In this document: piece after piece, positions 35,007 through 43,931 of the stretch | How the letters are laid out: each line of letters begins with the position of its first letter | How positions within the stretch are numbered: the first letter of the stretch is position 1 | Assembly: GCA_038207625.1 (NCBI GenBank) | Contig: JBBQZO010000017.1 | Location: forward strand, 50,138 to 114,137 | Source: JBBQZO01 sp038207625 | GTDB lineage: Bacteria; Pseudomonadota; Gammaproteobacteria; Burkholderiales; Burkholderiaceae_D | DNA length: 64,000 nucleotides | Direction of reading: 5' to 3' | Made by a program: the position numbers and the translations under genes | The notes under the pieces: model-generated | Databases searched by the model: none | The model's input: only the letters and a program-made list of their open reading frames with translations | What the model was told of the DNA's origin: nothing

Positions 35007-35462
35007 TCAGCGGCGGCCGACCAGCAGCGCGCCGATCAATGCGGCGACGCCGAGGAAGACCAGCGGGCCGGTCACGGCCAGGGTCAGGAATTTGCCGGGG
35101 TTGATGATCGCCAGCACCGCCGCCCCGCTCAGGAAGGACAGCGCGACGAACAGCAGCCAGCCGGCCGAGCCGGCCGAGGACGGCGCCACGCGCGCACGCA
35201 CCAGGTGGTGCACATAGGCGTTGCGGATGAAAAAATACACGATCAGCAGCACGGCGAAGATCGCCCCGCCGATGGCCACGTCGCGCGACGCGGTGTCGGT
35301 GACGGGGGCGCCGGCCACCGGCGCCACTTCGATCGTCGCGCCGCCGGCGCTCGCGCTGGCGTCGGCCGGCTTGCTCGCTGCGGCGCTGGCGCCGGCACTG
35401 GCCGCGCCGGGCAGTTTGAAACCTGGGTCGGCGCTGGCCGCCGGAGTAGCTGATGTTTGCAT
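35007..35462 (-). CDS. small membrane protein of the tubulin-like operon
   Basis: A 151-residue protein: about 55 Ala/Ser/Pro-rich N-terminal residues, then three membrane helices (AIFAVLLIVYFFI, WLLFVALSFLSGAAVLAI, FLTLAVTGPLVFLGVAALIGALL). It ends right after the last helix with GRR. No family recognised. It follows the vWA-like gene by 18 bases and precedes the tubulin-like gene by 22, so it is very likely co-transcribed and may anchor the filament-forming protein. An AGGAA site precedes the ATG. Confidence 0.7.
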   Translation of the reverse strand: MQTSATPAASADPGFKLPGAASAGASAAASKPADASASAGGATIEVAPVAGAPVTDTASRDVAIGGAIFAVLLIVYFFIRNAYVHHLVRARVAPSSAGSAGWLLFVALSFLSGAAVLAIINPGKFLTLAVTGPLVFLGVAALIGALLVGRR

Positions 35463-35480
35463 TGCGGATTCCTGAAAAAG

Positions 35481-36971
35481 TCAGCGGCCCAGACGCACCT
35501 GCGCACCGTCGCGCAGGTCCGTCAGTTGGTGGCCGAAAAGGGAAGTCTTGAGTTGCGCGACCTGATTGCCGGCCTTGTCGTACAGCGGCAAACTGCTGCC
35601 CACGCTGGCGTGCATGGTGCGCAGTTCGCCCTCGACGGTGACGAGCACGCGGCGCGGGCGCGTCAGCGCCAAGGTCGCCGCCGCGCCCAGCCCCAGCGCG
35701 GCGAGCACGCCACCGATCAGCGCCAGCAGCGGCGCCACGCCGAAATGCACCCGCACTTCAAGCGGCAGCAGCGCCGTCGAGCCGTGCAACTGGCTGGGCG
35801 GCGTGAAAATGTCGGGCAGCGGGTCGCCCGGGAACAGTTCCGCCATACGCGCGCGGAAGGGCTGCGACAACGCCAGTTGCTGATCGCTCAGTTGCAGCTC
35901 GATGCGGCCCGGCAGCACGTAGGCCGAGCCGGCCGACTTGAGCGCGGCCAGCGACCAGTTGCCCGGCAATTGCGTCACCGGCAGCGCCAAGCGCGAGGAC
36001 AGCGCCGCGCCCACACCCGGCACCAGCTCGGCCACCTGGTCGCTGCCGAGCGTGATGGCGCTGTCCTGGCCGCCCAACAGCGCGTGCGCGGCCAGCTTGG
36101 CGTGCTTGATCGTGTACGGATACATGGTGTTTTCCAGGTGCCAGTCGATGTTGGCGAACGGCGCGCGCGCGCCCGCGTCGATGTCGGCGCGCAGCATGCC
36201 ACCGGGCGTCATCGAAAACGCCACGCCGGGCGCGTCGCTCACTTTGGTCGGCAGCAGACGCACCGTGTCGCGGTCGAGCGGCTTCAGGCGCGCCGGCGTT
36301 TCGGTGATCACCTTCTGGATGCGTCCGCCGGCCAGCAAGGCGTCGAGCGCGCGCGCGCCTTGCGCACCGATCGCCAACACGTACACCATCAGGCCGCCGG
36401 CGCGGTAGTGCGCGCCCTGCACCGGCATTTTCAAGGGGAAGGCCAGCGCCTTGCTGATCGCCTCGCCCTGGTGGATCAGCGTGTAAAAGTCGCGGTTGCG
36501 CTGCGCGGTGGACTGGTCGTTGTTCGGACTGTTGCGGTTGTTGGTGAACAGCCAGACCAAGCCGCTCTTATGGTCGAGCGCCTGGCCGATCGCGGCGTTG
36601 ACCGCTTCGCTCAGGTCGGTGTCGGCCAGCACGCTCGATCCCGGCTTGGTGGCCGTGTTCAAACCGGCCAGCGCGGCGCTGATCTGCGCGCGCGCGCCGG
36701 CCGCGCCCACCGTCAGCGACAGCAGCGCCTTGGGCGACGGCGCGCCCGGCCGGCTCTGGTTGAACGCGGCCAGCACCATCTGGTCGTCCGGGCCGGTCAC
36801 CGCCAGCGCCAGTTCGGTCACCAGCGCCTTGTAGGGCGAGGCCGGGTCGCTGAAAAACGGCTCCATCCAGCCCGAGTTCTGCACCAGGAAGACGTGCGAC
36901 ACGGCCTGCGCCGCGCCGCCCGCGCACAGCATGGCCGCGCAGGCGGCGGCCCGCACCAGACGCGCGCTCAC
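35481..36971 (-). CDS. exported vWA-like membrane protein of the tubulin-like operon
   Basis: A 496-residue protein read from a GTG that overlaps the upstream stop (GTGA). A signal peptide (AACAAMLCAGGAAQA) is followed by a Rossmann-like domain resembling von Willebrand A (HVFLVQNSGWMEPFF, then DDQMVLAAFNQS and GLVWLFTNNRNSPNN). The metal site DxSxS reads QNSGW, so metal binding is probably lost. A second region ends with one membrane helix (LLALIGGVLAALGLGAAATLAL, about 420-442) and a 55-residue cytoplasmic beta-rich tail (VLVTVEGELRTMHA...). The layout could connect periplasm to the tubulin-like protein. A longer start at 37028 lacks support. Confidence 0.7.
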   Translation of the reverse strand: MSARLVRAAACAAMLCAGGAAQAVSHVFLVQNSGWMEPFFSDPASPYKALVTELALAVTGPDDQMVLAAFNQSRPGAPSPKALLSLTVGAAGARAQISAALAGLNTATKPGSSVLADTDLSEAVNAAIGQALDHKSGLVWLFTNNRNSPNNDQSTAQRNRDFYTLIHQGEAISKALAFPLKMPVQGAHYRAGGLMVYVLAIGAQGARALDALLAGGRIQKVITETPARLKPLDRDTVRLLPTKVSDAPGVAFSMTPGGMLRADIDAGARAPFANIDWHLENTMYPYTIKHAKLAAHALLGGQDSAITLGSDQVAELVPGVGAALSSRLALPVTQLPGNWSLAALKSAGSAYVLPGRIELQLSDQQLALSQPFRARMAELFPGDPLPDIFTPPSQLHGSTALLPLEVRVHFGVAPLLALIGGVLAALGLGAAATLALTRPRRVLVTVEGELRTMHASVGSSLPLYDKAGNQVAQLKTSLFGHQLTDLRDGAQVRLGR

Positions 36972-38449
36972 GCTGGCGCGTCCAGGCGCCAGCCGCGCAG
37001 CTGGTGCCAGTCCGGGTGGTGCAACCACAGCACGCCGTCATACACAAACGGCAGACATTCGCCCGGGCGGGCCAGCCGCACCAGCTCGTCGAGCACCACG
37101 TTGCGCCGCCCGATCCACTCGACGCTGACGCGCGCCAGCACGGCGGCGTCGAGCGCCGTTTCGGCCTTGCCGGTGTATTTGTGACAGCGCAGCACCAGGC
37201 CGCCGGGCTGCGCGCGCTCGCTGTTGTAGGCCCACAGCAGCGGCAGCACCAGCGCGTCATCCTCGTGCGGATCTTCCACATGCTCCGGTTCCCACGGGTC
37301 GCCGATCACGGCGTGGCCGCGCCGAAACAGCAGTTTGCCAAAGCCGAGCCGGGCCCCGTCCAGCGCTTCAAGCTGGCCGTCCGGCACGCCCAGTTCGAGA
37401 AAACTGTAGGCCTGGCCGTCGTGACCGATCAGCCAGAGGCGCCCGTCGCGGCTCTGGACCGGGCCGCCGAAAGCGCGGCGCGGACTCCACAGCTGCGGCC
37501 ACGCCAGCCATTGCGGCGCGCCGCCTGGCTGCCAGCACAGATGGCCCTGCTCGTGCAGCCAGATCAGTTTATCGTCGTAGCTGATCGGGCGCGACCAGCC
37601 GTCGGTGGGCAACTCGAACGCGCCGCAATCGATCAGTTCAACCGCGCTCGCGTCAGCCAAGGCACTCCACAAATGGGTGCGCCCGGCGTCGATGAACAGG
37701 CAGGCGATATGCTTGCGCACGGCGCCCGGCGCGCTCGCCAGCGTCGCATCGAACACCGTCTCGGTGCGATACGTCTCATTGATCGGATTGATCCACAGCC
37801 GGCACAGACCCTGGCGGGTCGGCACCAGCGCCACTTCGCCGCGCCGCGCGCCGGTCGCCGGCAGCCAGGCGTAATCGGCGGCGGTGAAACTGAGGTCGGC
37901 CGCGTGATCGTCGCCGGCCATCAGGTGCCACAGACGCGCCTGCGGGTCCCAGTATTGCAGCACGTTGCGGCTGTAGGCCAGCGCCAGCAGGCGCTGCACG
38001 GGAAAGCCGACATGCGCGGCGCCAAACACGCATTGCGAATTGGGCGGGGTCGGCATGCTGCAATCGGGCCGCGCGGATGCGTCCGGGCTGCGCCGCTCAA
38101 GCGCCTCGCCCAGCGCCAGCGCGGTGACCGGCAAGCCGCGCGGCACCTGGCGCGGCAGCGCCGGCTCGCAGGCGCCGCCCCACCAGTCCGGTCGCGCCGC
38201 CAAACTTGCGGGCGGCGTCAGCGCTGCGCCACACTGCGGACAGTAAGCGAAATCGTCCGGGTACAGCGGTGCGCACTGGCAGCTGGCCGGCAACGCGGCG
38301 CCCAGCAATTGGGCAATGTCGGGCAGGCGGCCACGGGCCTGTGTTGGCCAGTCGATCTGGCTCAGTCCATCGGGCGCAGGTGGCGCAAATTGGCCGCTCG
38401 TCGCGTCTTCCAGCCAGACGCTGGTGGGCGTTTCCCATCGGTATGCCAT
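36968..38449 (-). CDS. zinc-ribbon, propeller-like protein of the tubulin-like operon
   Basis: A 493-residue cytoplasmic protein without a signal peptide and with no recognised family. A zinc ribbon near residues 57-75 (CQC ... YCPQC) is followed by many short Trp/Gly-rich repeats such as RLWLIGHDGQAYSFLE, LIWLHEQGHLCWQ and VLWLHHPDWHQL, a pattern expected of a beta-propeller. It is first in the five-gene block, and the next gene starts within its stop codon. The ATG at 38449 has AGGTG very close; a further upstream start is not excluded. Confidence 0.68.
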   Translation of the reverse strand: MAYRWETPTSVWLEDATSGQFAPPAPDGLSQIDWPTQARGRLPDIAQLLGAALPASCQCAPLYPDDFAYCPQCGAALTPPASLAARPDWWGGACEPALPRQVPRGLPVTALALGEALERRSPDASARPDCSMPTPPNSQCVFGAAHVGFPVQRLLALAYSRNVLQYWDPQARLWHLMAGDDHAADLSFTAADYAWLPATGARRGEVALVPTRQGLCRLWINPINETYRTETVFDATLASAPGAVRKHIACLFIDAGRTHLWSALADASAVELIDCGAFELPTDGWSRPISYDDKLIWLHEQGHLCWQPGGAPQWLAWPQLWSPRRAFGGPVQSRDGRLWLIGHDGQAYSFLELGVPDGQLEALDGARLGFGKLLFRRGHAVIGDPWEPEHVEDPHEDDALVLPLLWAYNSERAQPGGLVLRCHKYTGKAETALDAAVLARVSVEWIGRRNVVLDELVRLARPGECLPFVYDGVLWLHHPDWHQLRGWRLDAPA

Positions 38450-38829
38450 ATCACCTGTTCATCGCTTGATCGGTGCGCAGCCGGCGAGATTGCCGGCGCG
38501 ATGCGGTCCGCCTGTTACGGGGGCCGCTTTTGTTTGGCAAATCATAGCGCAATTGGCATACCCGGTGGCGCTAATTGCCCGGTACCGTCGCACGCCCTCG
38601 CCGGCAGCGCGGCGCGCCGCTTCCACTGGCCGCCAGCGCGCGCATCGGCGCCACCTGCCCTGCGCAAAGCGGCGCCAGCGCGCGCCACGAGGAAGCCGCG
38701 CGCCGCTGCGCCGCGTCGAACGATTGCGCGCGGCGCCAAATTGGCGGATCATTAATGTTGGCGGCACTGCCAGCAGGCGCGCGCAGCGCCACCGCTGGTC
38801 CCACGCACCGACTCAAGGAGTAGCTCACT
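38450..38829. other. intergenic region upstream of tubulin-like operon
   Basis: A 380-base divergent gap between the tubulin-like operon and the GIY-YIG gene. It must carry the promoters of both. The only lower-GC stretch is around 38525-38560 (TTTGTTTGGCAAATCATAGCGCAA), the most likely place for the operon promoter. No RNA gene or binding-site repeat was recognised. Confidence 0.35.
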
Positions 38830-39264
38830 ATGACAGCCCCTGTATGGTTCGCGTCGCTCGCCTGGTCGGCGCCCGTGACGCTGGAGGCGCTGCGCGCTCA
38901 GCGCAGCTTGTTGCCGCACGCGTCGGGCGTGTATGCGTTTTCCAATTATGCCGGCCCGCTGGAGAACAACACCGGCGTACTGTATATCGGCAAGGCCAAA
39001 AGTCTGTCCCAGCGCGTCCAGAGCTATCTGGTCGATCCCGCCACGATGATGGTCATGTCGGCGCGTTCCGGCGTGCCGCGCATCAACACGTCGTTGCGCC
39101 ACGCTGGCAAAGTTCAACTGTTGGTGGAGATACAGCAAAAATGCCGGGGCGCAGCGCCGTCGGGCATCTGGGTGCGCTGGTCGCTCGACCCGGCCCCGGC
39201 CGCGCTGGAAAAACGCCTGATCGACCATCTTCAGCCGGCGTACAACACCCAAGGGGTCGACTAA
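38830..39264 (+). CDS. solo GIY-YIG domain protein
   Basis: A 144-residue protein that is little more than a GIY-YIG nuclease-like domain. The motif appears as SGVYAF and GVLYIGKAKSLSQRVQSYL, which includes the YIG Tyr and the Arg two turns later; the metal-binding Glu is in LEKRLIDHL and the closing Asn in AYNTQ. UvrC, homing endonucleases and YhbQ-type solo proteins share this fold. A DNA nick or repair role is plausible but unproven. The AAGGAG site 10 bases before the ATG supports the start. It stands alone on the plus strand. Confidence 0.72.
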   Translation: MTAPVWFASLAWSAPVTLEALRAQRSLLPHASGVYAFSNYAGPLENNTGVLYIGKAKSLSQRVQSYLVDPATMMVMSARSGVPRINTSLRHAGKVQLLVEIQQKCRGAAPSGIWVRWSLDPAPAALEKRLIDHLQPAYNTQGVD

Positions 39265-39625
39265 GTTTTCCTGCGCGTTGCAGGCCGTCCCGGCTGCGCG
39301 AAAAATTGGTGCGGCCGATCGCAATACAACTGTGCTGGCGCATCTGCGGCGGTCGCCCCGATGCTCATCGTTTGTCCGCCTTGTTGCGCGCCGCCGGCGG
39401 TTCGGAGCGAAACAAGCGCCGGTGGACGGCGAGTGGATTCTCAGAAATGCAAGCAACAACGAGGACAAATCCGGTCAAACTCGGCGCCGGCGCGCCGTGC
39501 GCCCGGCCGGGCAGCGCACCGTCCGAACCTGCGCGCCGCGCCGCCGACGGGAGCGCCGCGCGCAACTGCACCCGGCCACCTCGTATAATGGCGTCTTGCC
39601 CTACGCCATGATCGCCCCGCCTCCC
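39265..39625. other. intergenic region with TATAAT
   Basis: About 360 bases without a gene. A perfect TATAAT at 39584-39589 sits 37 bases before the chosen start of the M29-like gene; the -35 region at 17 bases is poor (CGCAAC). The rest is GC-rich and featureless. Confidence 0.4.
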
Positions 39626-40672
39626 ATGACCACCTGTACCGCCGACCTGAGCACCGCGCTCTCCCCCGCCGTCATCGACGCCGCCACCACCCATGTGAGC
39701 GACATGCTTGCGCTGGCGCTGCTGCACACCAGCGCGCAAGACGCCGTGGTCGTGTACGACAGCGGCTGCACGCTGGCGTGCGCGCTCACCCAAGCCTACC
39801 GGCGTAGCCTGCCCACGGCCAGCTTCATCGACTTCGACGCCGTCGCGCCGGACGCGATCCTGACGCGCTTTGCCGAACTGGCGCCGGCCAGCCTGGTGGT
39901 GCTGATCCAGTCGAGTAACTTCCGGCTGGACGGCTACCGCCTGCGCATCGAACTGTTCAAGCGCGCGCTGAAAGTGGTCGAGCACGTGCACCTGGCGCGC
40001 ATGACCGGCAGCCAGGCCGAGCACTATATCGAAGCGCTGGCCTACGATCCCGCCTACTACCGCGGGGTCGGGCTGGCGCTCAAGGCGCGCATCGACCAGG
40101 CCGGCGGCGCCGTGCTCGACAGCGGCGGCGAGCTGCTGGTGTTTGGCTCGCCGCTTGAATCGGCCAAGCTCAACGTCGGCGACTACAGCGGCATGACCAA
40201 CATCGGCGGCCAGTTTCCGATCGGCGAAGTGTTCACCGAGGCGCAGGATCTGGAAGCGGTCAACGGGCGGGTGCGCATCCACGTATTCGGCGACATCGAC
40301 TTTCTGGTCAACTGTCCGCCCAAGCCGATCACTTTGACCGTCGCGCGCGGACGCGTCGTCGGCACCGAAGACAGCACGCCCGAATTCGACCTGGTCTTGG
40401 ACACCATCCGCGCCGTCGAGGGCGAGGTGTGGTTGCGCGAACTGGGCTTTGGCATGAACCGCGCCTTCACGCGCGAGCGCCGGGTCGACGACATCGGCAC
40501 TTACGAGCGCATGTGCGGCATCCACCTGTCGCTGGGCGCCAAGCATGGCATCTATCAAAAGCCCGGTTTCAAGCGCAAGGACGCGCGCTACCACGTCGAC
40601 GTGTTCGCCGTCACCGAGGCGGTGTACCTGGACGACGAGCGGATCTACCAGGACGGCGCCTGGCAAGTCTAG
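39626..40672 (+). CDS. M29 aminopeptidase T-like metallopeptidase
   Basis: A 348-residue protein resembling the leucyl aminopeptidase T (M29) group: an alpha/beta N-terminal half, then GGQFPIGEVFTEAQD, where the metal-binding Glu of the family lies, RIHVFGDID, ELGFGMNRAFTRE, a late Glu in TYERMCGIHLSLG and the H-D pair in YHVDVFAV. M29 enzymes are cobalt or zinc exopeptidases. The match is by motif order, and family-level function is likely but substrate unknown. An ATG at 39608 is an alternative start; given the TATAAT at 39584, it would leave a very short leader. It is followed after 84 bases by the dioxygenase gene, which has its own promoter. Confidence 0.6.
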   Translation: MTTCTADLSTALSPAVIDAATTHVSDMLALALLHTSAQDAVVVYDSGCTLACALTQAYRRSLPTASFIDFDAVAPDAILTRFAELAPASLVVLIQSSNFRLDGYRLRIELFKRALKVVEHVHLARMTGSQAEHYIEALAYDPAYYRGVGLALKARIDQAGGAVLDSGGELLVFGSPLESAKLNVGDYSGMTNIGGQFPIGEVFTEAQDLEAVNGRVRIHVFGDIDFLVNCPPKPITLTVARGRVVGTEDSTPEFDLVLDTIRAVEGEVWLRELGFGMNRAFTRERRVDDIGTYERMCGIHLSLGAKHGIYQKPGFKRKDARYHVDVFAVTEAVYLDDERIYQDGAWQV

Positions 40673-40693
40673 CGATGGCGGCGCGTTAGCATA

Positions 40694-40722
40694 TTGTCCA
40701 CGTTGACGCGAGGCCGTACAAT
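40694..40722 (+). promoter_or_regulatory. sigma70-type promoter of the dioxygenase gene
   Basis: TTGTCC (40694-40699) and TACAAT (40717-40722) are separated by exactly 17 bases, ending 35 bases before the start codon at 40757. Both boxes match the consensus at four or more positions. Confidence 0.55.
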
Positions 40723-40756
40723 GGCCGCTCGATCCATCACGCAGGAGCGCCGCCCG

Positions 40757-41596
40757 ATGTTAAGCACCGAACAACGCAGCCAGTTTGTCCGCGACGGCTA
40801 TCTGGTGCTGCCCGGCTTCAAGAGCGCCGAACAGATCGCCGCGCTGCGCGCGCGCGCCGGCGACCTTGTCGAGCAGTTCGATCCGGCCGCCAGCCGCGCC
40901 ATCTTCAGCACGCGCGACCAGGCCGCCACCACGGACGACTATTTTCTCGGCTCGGACAACACGGTGCGCTGCTTTTTCGAAGAAGAGGCGTTCGACCAGC
41001 AGGGCCAGTTGCGCCAGCCGAAGGCGCTGTCGATCAACAAAATCGGCCATGCGCTGCACGACCTCGATCCAGTGTTCGACGCGTTCTCGCGCGACGCCCG
41101 GCTCGATGCGGTGGCGCGCGAGCTGGGTCTGAGCGAGCCGCAGATCTGGCAGTCGATGTACATTTTCAAGCAGCCGGGTATCGGCGGCGAAGTGCGCTGG
41201 CACCAGGACGCGAGCTACTTCGACACCAGTCCGATCAGCGTGACGACGTTCTGGTTTGCGCTGGAAGACGCCACCATCGACAACGGCTGCCTGTGGGTCG
41301 AGCCGGGCGGCCAGCGCGGTCCGCTACGCGAGCGATTCGTGCGCGACGGCGACGTCGTCAGCATGGAAACGCTGGACCGCACGCCCTGGCCGAGCGGCCC
41401 GGGCGCCGTCGCGCTCGAGGCCAGCGCCGGCAGTCTGGTGTGCTTTCACGGCCTGCTACCGCACTACAGCGCGCCCAACCGCTCGGCCGTGTCGCGCCAC
41501 GCCTACACCTTGCACGTCACCGACGGCGCCACCGCCTATTCGGCGCGCAACTGGATCCAGCGCGACGCGCGCCTGCCGGTGCGCGGCTTCGTCTGA
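40757..41596 (+). CDS. phytanoyl-CoA dioxygenase (PhyH) family protein
   Basis: A 279-residue Fe(II)/2-oxoglutarate oxygenase. The facial triad is visible as H-x-D in RWHQDASYF and the distal His in FHGLLPHYS, with the 2-oxoglutarate-binding Arg in APNRSAVSRHAY. The start at 40757 has a GCAGGAGC ribosome site; a longer reading from 40694 runs through the promoter. PhyH-like enzymes hydroxylate lipids, CoA esters or secondary metabolites; the substrate is unknown. The C-terminus ends RGFV, and the last 20 bases including the stop are duplicated downstream. Confidence 0.83.
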   Translation: MLSTEQRSQFVRDGYLVLPGFKSAEQIAALRARAGDLVEQFDPAASRAIFSTRDQAATTDDYFLGSDNTVRCFFEEEAFDQQGQLRQPKALSINKIGHALHDLDPVFDAFSRDARLDAVARELGLSEPQIWQSMYIFKQPGIGGEVRWHQDASYFDTSPISVTTFWFALEDATIDNGCLWVEPGGQRGPLRERFVRDGDVVSMETLDRTPWPSGPGAVALEASAGSLVCFHGLLPHYSAPNRSAVSRHAYTLHVTDGATAYSARNWIQRDARLPVRGFV

Positions 41597-41677
41597 GCGC
41601 AGTGCGGCGCTGCTCCTGGTCGCAGCGCGACTTCGTCTGAGCGCAGTGCGCCCCGTCGCCCGAGCGCCGCGCTCCGG

Positions 41678-43920
41678 CTAGCCAGCCAGCAGCGCGTCGG
41701 CCTCAGGCGCGCGCGCCGGCGCCGCCTTCGGCAACGTCAGCGTGATCGTGGCGCCTTGTCCTGGCAGCGAGGCGATGTCGATGCGTCCGCCCAGGATGCT
41801 GGTGACGATGTTGTGCACGATCGTCATGCCCAGGCCCGAGCCGCCCTGTCCCATGCGGGTGGTGAAGTAGGGTTCGAAAATCTGGCGCATCGTCTTCGCG
41901 CCCATGCCCGCGCCGTCATCACTGAACGCCAGTTGCACCGTGCCCGCATCGAGCTCGCGCACGCGCAGCGTGATGCGCGCCGTCGCGCGCCCGTCAAACG
42001 CATGCAGCAAGGCGTTGTTGATCAGGTTGTTGAGCACCGGCCCCAGGCTGCCCGGATACGAGTCGCACAGGATCACGCCGGGCAGCTCGAGGTGCACCTC
42101 GCAGCGCGCCCGGCGCAGCTGCACCGCATAGGCTGTCATGGTGTCGCGCAGCACCGCGCACAGGTCGAACTTGCGGCGTTGGTCGCTGGCCTGGTCGACC
42201 GCCACCTGCTTGAAGGAGATGATCAGGTCGGCCGCGTGGCCAAGCGAACCGGCCATGATGCTGCAGGCGAGCCGGGTATCGCCCAGATACGCGTCCAGCA
42301 CCGAGCGGCGTGTGCCGCCATCGACCAGTTTGCGCTCGAATTGCGCGGCCAGATCGGACAAGGCGGTGGCCGTCAGCAAGCTGTTGCCGATCGGTGTATT
42401 TAGCTCGTGCGCGATGCCCGCTACCAGCGCGCCCAGCGCGGCCATCTTTTCGGCGCTGACCAGGCTGGCCTGGGCCTGTTTGAGCGCGCCCAGCGCGCCT
42501 TCGAGTTGATCGCGCGCCGCCTCGGCCTCGGCCTTCTCGCGCGCCAGTTCGGCCAGGTTGCCTTCCAGGCCGCGCTGATATCCTGGATCACCCACACGGC
42601 GCCGTCGACCAAGCGCTCGACCTGCAGCGCCTTGCCGCTGGCCAGACACCAGATCGCGCTGCTGTCCTTGCGCACCAGTTCCAGCTCGCCCTGCCAGAAA
42701 CGGCAGTCGGACACGGGGGCGAACGACCGCTGCTGGCCGAGCGCGCGGCGCACCAGCATGGCGCTGGGCTGCCCAATCAGTTCGCCGCGCGCGTAACCGC
42801 TCAGCTCCTCCAGACCGCGGTTGCAGCGCACAATCACGCCATCGGCAAACAAGGCGATGCCCACGTTGGCGCTGTCCTGGAACGCGCGCTGCTCGTCGAG
42901 TGCCGCGCGCAGTTGCGCCGCCATCGCGCGGCTGCGGCGCGCGCCCTGCAACACGGCGGCGAACAGCTCGCTGATCAGGCTGCCGGCCGCCCCGATCAGC
43001 GCCACCGTGCCCCACGCGCGTCCGTAGCGTTCGCCCGGCACGGCGCCAAAGCGCAGCTCCCAGCGGCGCTGGCCGACGTCGAGCCGGGCCAGCGCGCGCA
43101 AACCGGGCAGCTGCGCCGCGCCACCATTGTCGAACAGGCGCTGCGGCACAGAAGGCGCATCGGTCGCGCCGACGTCGTCGATGTGGATCGTCAAGTCGGC
43201 CAGCAGCGCCGGTTCGATCAGTGCGCGCATCAGCGCGTCGACCCGGAACACAATGGCCACCATGCCACTGAAGGCGGCGCGCCGCTGCACCGGCGCGGCC
43301 AGCGGGGCGCCCGGACGGTACAAGGGGGCGCGCGCGACAAAGCCGGGCTGCTTGCTGCTGTCTTGCACCAGAATCACGCGCCCGGTGGCGACGACGTCGC
43401 CGCTGTCGCGCCCCTGTTCGATCGCCTTGCGGTGCGGCGCCAGCGCGGCCAGGTCCAGGCCGAAGGCCGCTTCATTGCCGGCCATCGGTTCGACGAAGGC
43501 GATGATGTAGTGTTCGTGCGCGTCGAGCGCCGGATGGATGGTGAAGTCGGGATGGCCCTTGGGCGCGATGCTGGTATCAGTGCGCACCGTCGCCGTCAGT
43601 TGCGCGAGCTGCTCGGGGGTGGCCAGCTGCACGAACTGGACGGCCTGAAAGCCGGGGTAGCGTTCGGCCAGGTGCAGGTCGCGCACCAGCTGGCCAAATT
43701 GCGCGCGCGTGACCGTGCCCGACAGCGCGAACACGCCCTTCAGACCCAGCACCATGTCGAAATAAGTTTGCAGGCGCACCCGCGTGTCGTTGGCCACCTT
43801 GTCGGTGTCGCGCCGAAAGCGCAGGCCAATCTGCTCGTCCTGCGCCTCGAGCACCTGCAGGCAGGTCCAGAAGGTCAGGAACATTCCGGCGACAAACGCA
43901 AGGTATCCGTGTGCCCGCAT
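41678..43920 (-). pseudogene. CHASE-PAS histidine kinase interrupted by a frameshift
   Basis: Two overlapping frames together encode one kinase of about 747 residues. From the ATG at 43920 (GGAGCG site): a membrane helix, a periplasmic CHASE sensor domain (ERYPGFQAVQFVQLA), a second helix, then a PAS domain (FQDSANVGIALFADGVIVRCN). After WVIQDISA, near 42569-42576, the frame shifts; continuing in the other frame gives LEGNLAELAREK, the phosphoacceptor GIAHELNTPIGN and a full ATPase domain (NLINNALLHAF, DDGAGMG, GGSGLGMTIVHNIV). One missing base restores a continuous protein. The change is recent or an assembly error, as both halves are intact. Confidence 0.75.
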
Positions 43921-43931
43921 TGAGACGCTCC

